From: Gamsiella multidivaricata
Taxonomy: Eukaryota; Mortierellomycota; Mortierellomycetes; Mortierellales; Mortierellaceae
DNA length: 64,000 nucleotides
Direction of reading: 5' to 3'
NCBI RefSeq assembly: GCF_025024155.1
Contig: NW_026251731.1
Location: 62,001-126,000, forward strand
Position 1 is the stretch's first letter; every line of letters starts with the position of its first letter. The notes beneath the pieces were generated by a model that ran no database searches, was not told where the DNA came from, and saw only the letters and a list, made by a program, of their open reading frames with translations. The position numbers and the translations under genes are program-made. Of this stretch, positions 23,639-31,627 are shown piece by piece.

Positions 23639-25922
23639 CTATTTGGAGAACGAACGTAGGACATCCACTACGACCAATATATAAAGATACGTATCCTCGT
23701 CTGCTTTCTTTGTTGGATCAAGAGGATATATGGGTCTAGCAAGATCTGTGGCAATGTGTTCACCTGGCATCTCTGCGCGGATAGCCTGCATTGGATGATA
23801 CCCTTTGCGTGTGATGTTAAATCGTTGACATGCTGTGCAACGTCTTATAAGGTCCAAACAATCATGGATAAGTCGAGGCCAAGTCTGTCTGTCAGCGTGA
23901 ATGGCTTCCACCATTTTATGTGCTCCAGAGTGACCTTCGCCATGGGCTGCAGCGAGTACTGCTGACCTTTTGTCCTCAGGAACGATGTTGCGTGTTGCTC
24001 TTTCGTCTGAGTCTTGCATTATATGCATGTAGCATTGTAAAATATGCTCGGATTCTCTTTCAGGGACATGTGTTGTCGGCCATAATTCTGTTGGGAAAAG
24101 GCGAGAGAGGCGATTTGGAAGGATATTGAGAATACCCGGTCTGTAAATGATGTCAAAGTTGAACTGTAAAATCGTTTCTTGCCAGCCTGCCATGACAATT
24201 GGTACATTCTTTTGAGTAATCAAAAATGAGAGTGCGCGATGGTCCGTGTACAATGTAAATTTGCGACCTTTTAGATAGTGGCTGAATTTACAAAGTGCGA
24301 AGGCGATGCCTAACATCTCTTTTTTGGTAGCTGAGTACTTGCGTTCAGACGGCTTTAATGATCGCGCCATAAATGATATGTACGCAATATCATCCGGATG
24401 TTCCGAGCCGTTTGGCAATTGATACAGCACTGCCTCTATGCCAACGTTTGAGGCATCTGTGGCGACAAAGAACTCTTTGCTGAAATCTGGAAATACCAAG
24501 ATCGGTGCTTGAGTCAAAAGCTTTTTGATCGAGTCAAAGCAATGTTTTTGCTGTTCGTTAAGCTTGAATGATGCCACGTTCCGCAGCGCATCTAGCGGTG
24601 CTGAAAGGGTGCTAAAGAGAGGCACATATTCTCTTAAATAGTTTACAAGTCCCAAAAAGCTTTGCATTTGGGTGCCAGTAATAGGGTATTCCACTTCCAA
24701 AATATTAGAAAGCTTATGCGGGTCAATGCGTTTGCCCTGAAGATCAACAATGTAACCGAGTAGGACTACTTGCGTCTTAAATAAATGACACTTTTCCTCA
24801 TTGAGTATCAAACGTGCATCGGTCAATCGATCAATGACTTTTGTAACAAACCTTGCATGGTCTTTCCATGAAGGTGATGGGGTAGTTGTATCATCTAGAT
24901 AAGGAGATAACTTGAAATCCTTAAGCAGTCGTGCCATCCCCCGTTGAAATAAACTAGGTAGATGTTTGAGTCCAAATGGAGCTCGTCGAAACATGTACTG
25001 TTGCCCGCGATGGGTGAAAACGGTCAATGGTTGATCATCTTCATGTATTGGTAAGCGATGATACGCATTGGAGAGATCCAATGTCGTAAAGACGGCATTT
25101 CCTGCCGCCGAATCGATGATATCAGGGATCAGTGGAATCGGGTAGTTGTCATCGGGTAGGAAACTGTTTAATAGACGTGTGTCTAAGCAAATTCGTACGC
25201 CTGTCTTGTTGCCTTGGGGGTCCTTTTTAGGTACGAGTGTCAAAGGATTATTATGTGGATTATTTGCAAGAGCAAGTGTGATGACTTTATCTTGAAGCCA
25301 GCGTTCGATTTAAGCATCAACTACTAGCATTTCTTGCTCTGCAAGGCGCCATTGTTTTCGATATACTACTGTGCCCTTGGGTACTGGTAGATAGACCTTC
25401 ATCTCAGGTACAGGGCAGTAACTGTCCTTCGGAATGGCTACATTGGCTGCAAGTACTGGTTGAATTAAATTCAAGAATTGTTCCCTTGCCTCATGAAACT
25501 TTTTAGTTTGTTCAATGGGCGGTGTTGAAAGGGATACAACAGATGGAGGCTCGTCAGGAGTGTCCTGAATGTCACCTTTAAATTGAGATGCAGGATTTTG
25601 TAATCCCTGAATACTAATCCCAAAAAGGTGAAGAGTATCCATACCGATATGAAAATCGTGTGTTGGAAGGTTAAGGATCTCAAATGCAATTGGAACAGAA
25701 TGTCCGTTACAATGCACAGTGATAAGATCGGTGCGTCCCAATCGAGGCACATTGTTGCCAGCATGTCCTGGACCAACGAGACCTTGTAATGGGTGTCTGG
25801 TCAGGTTATGTTTGATAACAACTGCTTCATTAATAAAACTGTGTGTGCATCCGGTGTCAAGTAAAGCATGAAATGGTACTTTGTCAAAGACTTTCGGTAG
25901 CTCAATACGATTATCAACTGGC
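23639..25922 (-). pseudogene. gypsy Pol (protease, RT, RNase H, integrase N-terminus), interrupted
   Basis: The protease active site LLDTGCTHSF lies near 25880, then the RT domain with LDLSNAYHRLP and the catalytic SPYLDD box. RNase H follows (FFVATDASNVG, with YSATKKEMLGI and LYTDHRAL), then the integrase H2C2-type zinc region (HGEGHSGAHK ... CTACQRF) and the first part of the integrase core (ATDLARPI). An in-frame TAA at 25312-25310 separates protease from RT; both sides are in the same frame, so this is a single nonsense change. The frame ends in a stop at 23639 soon after the first core motif, so most of the integrase is missing. It is not functional as it stands. Confidence 0.9.
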
Positions 25923-25924
25923 GC

Positions 25925-26995
25925 TCATGGTTTCTGCTTTGATTTTCTTATGCGCTTCTGGTGTGAACAAATGTTCCGAGATGACCCTTTTTTGCTTTTG
26001 AGTCTGTGCGGAGCACGAGTGGTGCTCTGTTTATTATCCACATGGATAGCACAATTCCAAAAATGGGGGAAAGCTATATCATTATCTTTATTAAACGCTT
26101 GGTTTAACGCTTCCATATCAAGATCGCCTTCGAACGGGTCATCGCTCTGTAGGGTCGTCTCCATTCTCATAGCAAAATTCTTGGCCTTAATGGGCGAGGG
26201 TCTGGACTTCTCCAAGTTGATAGGGCAATGCTTGGGGTAATGCCGTTGGTTACAACTGGAACAAAGTGGAGTCTTGCATTGCTCCGTCGTATGGTTCGAC
26301 AGATGCTTGCAATAGGCACATTTGAGCGTGGCAGAAAGCGCTGAAGCAACAGACTCAGTAGCCTCCGTCTTGACTCTCTTGAAGCCATAGGAGTTGCCTG
26401 TGTGGGCAAATGAGCGCCTGTTTGAACGGCTAAGGGCACCCTGTTGAGTACTGGGCAACCGTAAGGTATTCGAAGTAGCCTGAGAATTATTGTCCTCAGG
26501 CCCGGGACCTTTAAAGTAGTTAAGGCCCGCAATGAATTCGCGGACCGAATCCAAGTCCTCCTTCGGTGGCGAAATGTTCAAATGCTTCATGATCTGTCGT
26601 TGGTTACGCCAGATACGAAGAAAAGACAGTGTTGTCCAAGAGACGGTGGTGCTGAGGTTAGCAGCAGTTGCTGGAGTCTTGTCCGCAGTGCTAGTGTTCT
26701 TCACCACTCGTTCGATGCGCTTGCCATAGGCCTGATGGGATTCACCAGGCTTGCGCTTCATGACTAAGAGTGAACGCGACAATTCCAGCTCGGTCATCTG
26801 CGTGTCGTAGTGCCTAAGGAAAAGTTCTTTCGCATCTTTGCAAGTCAGGACCTTGGGCGGTTTGGCTTGAGACGCGTTGGAGACCAGGAGTTGATAGTCC
26901 TGAAAGAACTCCTTCTGCAGCGACGTATCCTTGATGGCCACGAACAATAACACGCGAGCATGTCAGGATCGTCTACGCGTTTGTAGCGCACTGTC
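25925..26995 (-). pseudogene. gypsy Gag with CCHC zinc knuckle, 5' truncated and frameshifted
   Basis: The open part (26953-25925) encodes a retrotransposon capsid region (KEFFQDYQLLVSN ... YGKRIERVVKN) and a nucleocapsid-like region with CAYCKHLSNHTTEQC followed by CSSCNQRHYPKHC. The capsid N-terminus continues upstream in another frame (RYKRVDDPDML), so a frameshift lies near 26950. The frame ends with TGA at 25927-25925, and the next codons continue directly into the Pol frame. Confidence 0.85.
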
Positions 26996-27194
26996 AACCC
27001 TGTAATACAGTAAGATTCAAAACTGCTACAATGTTCTTACAAAATGTACTTCTCACCATCTCATGGACGATCCTTTCATTCAATCTCTTTCAAACTTCAC
27101 ACATTTATTGCCTCGGCATTATTAAAAATTACCGTAAACTTTCGAATCTATTGCTTAAGTAGTTGTTAAGTAATTATCCTCGGCGTATGACGTA

Positions 27195-27407
27195 CAGTGC
27201 CGTTCAAAACTGAGCCAATGTTTTGCAAATTTTTACTCTGAGAGCTGGTACTCACAAACAAGTGATTCGATTACCTTGGGACTTTGTAGGAATGTTCTTT
27301 GGCCATTGTAGAAGACGTTTATAAAAGATGAAGTCGTTACCAGTAGCCATTGTAAAGTTATAGTCGTCGGTAGAGGCCACGTGGTTGGCTCAGTTTTGAA
27401 CCATACC
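27195..27407 (+). repeat. Left terminal inverted repeat of element A
   Basis: Outer motif CAGTGCCGTTCAAAACTGAG. Its inner end (27384-27406) carries the same TTCAAAACTGAGCCAA core in opposite orientation, so each terminal repeat is itself a large imperfect palindrome. Confidence 0.9.
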
Positions 27408-27444
27408 CACAAAATTTCCATTTTTATTAAAAAACTCATCTTTT

Positions 27445-28476
27445 TCAGTACTTGGTGTGCTTTCCCTTAGCCCTATGAAGGGCACAAAGCCGTCTGGGCA
27501 TGCTGCTGATAAGGTTTTGGCAGTACTCCTTAGGAATGTTGTACCATTCCTTCGAGATGCGCTCCCATAGCTCTTTGCAACTTTTCGGCGGTTCCCGGTA
27601 CTTTGCCAGCTGTTTCTTGAGGTACGCCCACATATTCTCGATCGGATTGAGGTCGGGCGACTGTGCCGGCCAGAACAGCAAGCGTCGGTCCTCCTCAGTC
27701 AGATTGGCGGACTTGAGGTATTGCTTGGTGACCTTGGCGGTGTGCTTGGGATCGTTGTCGTGCTGGAAGATAAACCCGTCCTGTGCCATGCCCCATTCCT
27801 CCACAGACATCTTCAAATCCTCTTGCAGAATCTGGATATACAGCTGGGAGTCCAAAGTGTCGTCAATCATCGCGATATATCCAGGCCCGTGCCATGAGAA
27901 ACAGGACCACACCTTGACGTTCCCTCCACCAAACTTGACGGTGCCTTCCACAGTTCGGCCCGTTACTGCCCCTGGCGCGTCATCCCACACCCATTGCATG
28001 CCGTCCGAGCAAATCCGGTTGATTTTGGAATCGTCGGAGAACACCACTTCGGCCCAGTCGTCGACGGTCCACTCCTTGTACTTGTGCATGAAAGTAATTC
28101 GCCCTCTTATGTGCTTTCTGGTGAGCTTTGGCTTCCTGACCTTCTTTTTGGCAATCAATCCAGCTTCACTCAGACGTCGTCGAACTGTCGTAACGGAAAC
28201 AGGCTCCGGAAGAATAGCATTTGCTCGATTCTTGGCGTCGACAGCGCTCCGGAAAATTCCTCTCTTCAGGTTTAGCTTGAGAAACTCGATAGTTTCCTTA
28301 CCAATCTTTCTTGGACGGCCTCCCTTGCTGATCGGCATCTTTTCCTTATTGGCGGAATAGATCCTTGCGACTGCTCTTTGCGAAATATCGAGTCGACGAG
28401 CGGTTTCCTGAGTCGAAACATTATCCATCATCAGGCTTATAGCTTCCTTGAGCTTGAGTGGAGGGATCGGCCTCAT
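27445..28476 (-). CDS. Tc1/mariner transposase of element A (intact frame)
   Basis: An intact 343-residue frame starting at an ATG. The N-terminus has paired helix-turn-helix DNA-binding regions (TQETARRLDISQRAVARIY and VSVTTVRRRLSEAGL). The catalytic core has VVFSDDSKINR (first Asp), FQHDNDPKHTAK (second Asp) and SPDLNPIENMW (Glu). Thirty-nine residues separate the first Asp of DND from the catalytic Glu, longer than the 34 of classic Tc1 elements. All three acidic residues are present, so the protein may be active. It acts in the nucleus by cut-and-paste at TA sites. It lies wholly inside element A. Confidence 0.93.
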   Translation of the reverse strand: MRPIPPLKLKEAISLMMDNVSTQETARRLDISQRAVARIYSANKEKMPISKGGRPRKIGKETIEFLKLNLKRGIFRSAVDAKNRANAILPEPVSVTTVRRRLSEAGLIAKKKVRKPKLTRKHIRGRITFMHKYKEWTVDDWAEVVFSDDSKINRICSDGMQWVWDDAPGAVTGRTVEGTVKFGGGNVKVWSCFSWHGPGYIAMIDDTLDSQLYIQILQEDLKMSVEEWGMAQDGFIFQHDNDPKHTAKVTKQYLKSANLTEEDRRLLFWPAQSPDLNPIENMWAYLKKQLAKYREPPKSCKELWERISKEWYNIPKEYCQNLISSMPRRLCALHRAKGKHTKY

Positions 28477-28581
28477 TTTTGGCAGAATGATGTACCGTGG
28501 AAAGGTGTAACTATTTGCAAAAGAAAACGATCCATTGTTTATGTAAAAATATTTATAACACTACGTTTAGTATTTTTTTAC

Positions 28582-28795
28582 GGGTATGGTTCAAAACTGA
28601 GCCAATGATGTGGCCTCTACCAACGACTATAACTTTATAACGGTTGCTGGTACCGACTTCATCTTTTATAAAGGACTTCTACAATGGCCAAAGAACATTT
28701 TTACAAAGTCTCAAGGTAATCCGATCGCTAGTTTGTGAGTATCAGCTCTCCAAGTAAAAATTTGCAAAACATTGGCTCAGTTTTGAACGGCACTG
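28582..28795 (+). repeat. Right terminal inverted repeat of element A
   Basis: Reverse complement of the left repeat with scattered mismatches. The inner core GGTTCAAAACTGAGCCAATG starts near 28588 and the outer end reads CTCAGTTTTGAACGGCACTG. Confidence 0.9.
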
Positions 28796-28818
28796 TATCA
28801 TTGTAGCAGTTTTGAACC

Positions 28819-29285
28819 TTGGACGCCAAAAATCAAGAACGCGCTCTTTTTATTGGATTGCAAGCTGGATTAGTACTTTGTATGCTTGCCTTTCGCTCTA
28901 TGCACCGCTCGGAGTCGTCTAGGCATGCTTCTGATCAGCTGGCGGCAGTATTCAACCGGAATCTTGTACCATTCTACCGAGATGCGCTGCCACAGTTCTT
29001 CATAGGTGTTTGGTACTTGCCAAGCTGAATTTTGAGATATGCCCACATGTGCTCAATGGGATTGAGATCAGGAGACTATGCAGGCCAGTAGAGAAGTCTT
29101 CCTTCCACCTCTGTGATGTTGGCTTCCTTCAGAAAGGCCTTTGTGACCTTGGCCGTATGCTTGGGATCGTTGTCACGCTGGAAGGTAAACTCGTCCTTCG
29201 CCATGCCCACTCCTCCACAGACATCTGCAAATACTCTTTCAAGATCTGGATATACCATTGCGAGTCCAAAGTCTCATCAATTCGA
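28819..29285 (-). pseudogene. Transposase fragment of Tc1 element B
   Basis: The 3' part of a transposase related to that of element A. It contains FQRDNDPKHTAKVTK, then WPA followed by an in-frame TAG, then SPDLNPIEHMWAYLK, a frameshift near 29030, and the C-terminal ELWQRISVEWYKIP and MPRRLRAVHRAKGKHTKY. The second-Asp-to-Glu spacing equals that of element A. The first Asp and the DNA-binding domain are lost where element C starts. Confidence 0.88.
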
Positions 29286-29291
29286 GCAATA

Positions 29292-29512
29292 CACTAACTC
29301 CGGGAATTGAGTAAATGTTTTCCGATTTTTCATTCTTCTTATCAGAATAATTTATATGATGGACCCTCCTTTGTGAAATTCAACCATGTTGTAGTGCTGC
29401 CTCCAAAGCGTCAAGCATAGTTCATTTGAACTGCCTACTACATTACTAAAGAAGGTACGAATAAATGTTTGATACCATGTCATTTACTCAATTTCCGGCA
29501 CCTAGTGTTTTT
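29292..29512 (+). repeat. Left terminal repeat of element C (palindromic)
   Basis: The outer copy CACTAACTCCGGGAATTGAG is at 29292 and the inverted inner copy CTCAATTTCCGGCACCTAGTG ends near 29512. The layout is the same as in elements A and B although the sequence is unrelated. Confidence 0.75.
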
Positions 29513-29560
29513 ATTTCGTACTCGGATCTTTCCCACCAAGTCCCTACCAAGTCATTATTC

Positions 29561-30524
29561 TCAGTAGCCAGTGTGACCTCCATTAGCATTCTTCAGCGCC
29601 TCAATCCTTCGCGGCATGCTCTCAATTAGGGTCTGGCAGACTGAAGCCGGAATATTGTTCCATTCGACTTGCAATCGTTCCCACAATTCGATCATTCCCT
29701 CAGGAGGCTTAGGATAGTTGGCTAGTTGCCTCTCGAGATGCTCCCAGAGGTGCTCTATCGGATTCATATCTGGAGAGCGTGCGGGCCAAAAGAGCAAGTT
29801 GTAGTTCTTTTTCTCGAAAAATCTCCTTGATACTCCCGCGGTATGCTTGGAGTCATTATCCTGCTGGAAAATCATATCCTGTGGCCGGATCCCATACCAC
29901 TCTTGCGTCAATGGAACACACTCCTCAAGGATCTCGACATACAACTCAGCATCCATTGTCCCATGGATTTGAGAGATGAAGCCTGGTCCGTCATACGTCA
30001 TGCAACCCCACATAAAAAGATGACCTCCTCCGTACTTGAGCGTCTCGTCAACGAGCCGGTCCTGGTCGCCGATTTTTGTGTTCTTCCAAACCCAGACCTT
30101 CCCATCGGACCCGTATCGGTTGATCCTGGTTTCATCTGTCCATAGAACCCGTTTCCAGTCATCGATAGTCCAATGCTCATACATGCGGACAAAATCCATA
30201 CGTTCCCTGCGATGATTGGCGGTCAGTTTGGGGCGCTTGACCTTTCGCATTGCCGTCAGTCCCTCCTCCCTGAAGATCTCTCTGACCCTGTTGGTAGAGA
30301 TGTTGATGCCCAGTTGCTCAGAGAGATGCTTCTGCGCATCAACGGCCGTTTTAAGATCGCCGTTTGTGATACGTCGTACGATTGCGCGTCGAGTGGTTGG
30401 GGATACCTGGCTTCGACGGCCGGCTTTGGCTGGAGGAATGCTCTGTTTGACTGTTTGCGCAATTTGGGACACTTTGGACTAAGAAACAGAGTACTTCCAA
30501 GCAATCTGTCTTGTGGTCATACCT
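29561..30524 (-). pseudogene. Tc1 transposase of element C, in-frame stop in N-terminus
   Basis: A long frame (30472-29561) carries the core VLWTDETRINRYG (first Asp), FQQDNDSKHTAG (second Asp) and SPDMNPIEHLW (Glu), with 34 residues between the first Asp of DND and Glu, a DD34E pattern. Upstream the same frame continues through MTTRQIAWKYSVS to about 30520 but is cut by TAG near 30481, inside what should be the first helix-turn-helix. It is probably inactive unless translation starts downstream. Confidence 0.85.
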
Positions 30525-30532
30525 GTAAGACT

Positions 30533-30853
30533 TGTGGGTGAGCGAGGAACAACGAGGTGAAAACGAGGGAGACGAGCGAACAAGGTAAGTGAATAAGACG
30601 ACTATGTAAAGATAATAGTTTATTGACTAGACTGTTGTGAGTATATGAACTGGGGTTCAACTACATAGTCTGTCCTTCCTTATATACATCAGACGAATAA
30701 AGGACCTGATTAGTAATCCATGGTTCTAGACGTTTCGGTGTTGCCTTTGCTCATCTTTACATCATGGAGCTTTCTGTGATGAGGGCGACGTTGATCCAAT
30801 CTTAGACGCGTCTAGCGTCACATGACAATACCAATCAGAGCTAAACTCTGACA
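30533..30853 (-). repeat. Solo LTR-like repeat, copy 1
   Basis: Read on the minus strand it starts TGTCAGAGTTTAGCTCTG and ends CACCCACA, with a TATA-like box (TGTATATAAGG) in the middle and AATAAA about 90 bp after it, as expected for an LTR. About 225 bp match the segment at 58401-58624 with few differences. No 5-bp target duplication was found at its ends and no internal retrotransposon genes adjoin it. Confidence 0.65.
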
Positions 30854-31627
30854 AATGGTAAGGGATGAAATAAACATAGTTGCTATGATGGTGGGAAGAA
30901 GAACTACCGCTTTATTATATGGTGATGATAGTATTTATACTGCTATGCAGATCATGTGCCTAACAGTTGCAGGATGACACGGATGGCGAGGGAGGTATTA
31001 GGATATTAGACGGGTGACAGTGCATAATCTAGACTTCAATATTCCCGCCGGATATCTTGATTCTTCCCTACCAACCCGTAAATCGCCTACTAAAGCTAAA
31101 AATTCTCATAAAGGTATCAAATACGTCACCGAAGTCCGATGCGCGGATGTCCTTACGTTTTTTTTCATTAATCCTTTTTCATCATTCTCTTCCATCATTT
31201 CCACAGCAACCCATCCTCACTCCCACGCCCTTTTCATCACACCAGCTTGTATCTCTACCCCACGTTCTTTTCGTCACACTATCACGCTCTTTGTCGCCCT
31301 TCTTTTTTCCTTCCTAACCATTCTCCCCCTCTTTTCTTACTGTCCTTTATTCTCTCCATCGGCGTTCTCGTCCTCGTCTCTCTTCTATTTACAATTGTAT
31401 TTTTGTTGATCGCCACGCCTTTTGTTCAATTCCTCTGTTCTCTTTGGTTTTTTTCATCCTTTCCCTTTCTACTTTTCTTACTCACCACACGTACACATAC
31501 TCTCCCTCTCTCTCTCTCTCTCTCTCTCGACATCCTTTCTGACGCAGAGTCGGTATAAACAAGGCAAGTTTTTCTCTCACTCTTCTATTCTACTGTTCAG
31601 ACCCTACATCCAAACTTTGCTTCGACC
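30854..31627. other. Intergenic region with pyrimidine-rich leader
   Basis: No gene is seen. The stretch 31150-31600 is strongly C/T-rich on the plus strand, like other upstream regions here, and runs into the ATG at 31628. The first 170 bp are A/T-rich and may be further repeat-derived sequence. Confidence 0.5.
31506..31530 (+). repeat. CT microsatellite
   Basis: About 12 CT units within the pyrimidine-rich leader of the pseudogene that starts at 31628. Confidence 0.85.

Larger units (their letters stand above)
23639..27005 (-). mobile_element. Degenerate Ty3/gypsy LTR retrotransposon
   Basis: On the minus strand in order: Gag with zinc knuckle, aspartic protease, reverse transcriptase, RNase H and the start of integrase. 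The 3' end breaks off inside integrase at about 23639, next to small gene 2. The 5' end breaks off near the Gag start at about 27005, where a Tc1 element entered at a TA. No LTR was found at either end. Gag, protease and RT share one reading frame. Confidence 0.9.
27195..28795 (-). mobile_element. Tc1/mariner element A, structurally complete
   Basis: A 1601-bp element flanked by TA on both sides (27193-27194, 28796-28797). It has terminal inverted repeats of about 213 bp and one intact transposase frame. Ends read CAGTGCCGTTCAAAACTGAG inward. The two terminal repeats differ at several positions, so the insertion is not brand new. Confidence 0.9.
27008..29290 (-). mobile_element. Tc1/mariner element B, interrupted and truncated
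   Basis: An older Tc1-like element inserted at TA 27006-27007 in the gypsy Gag. Its left terminal repeat starts CAGTAAGATTCAAAACTG at 27008 and stops at 27192, where element A was inserted. It resumes at 28796 and reaches the inner inverted copy CATTGTAGCAGTTTTGAA at 28799-28816. With element A removed, the repeat length (about 206 bp) equals that of element A. The 3' part of a transposase gene follows to about 29280, where element C begins and the rest is lost. Confidence 0.75.
29292..30532 (-). mobile_element. Tc1/mariner element C, right end missing
   Basis: The left terminal repeat is at 29292-29512 and is followed by a transposase gene on the minus strand. No matching right repeat was found; the sequence passes at 30533 into an LTR-like repeat. 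It belongs to a different subfamily from elements A and B. Confidence 0.75.
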
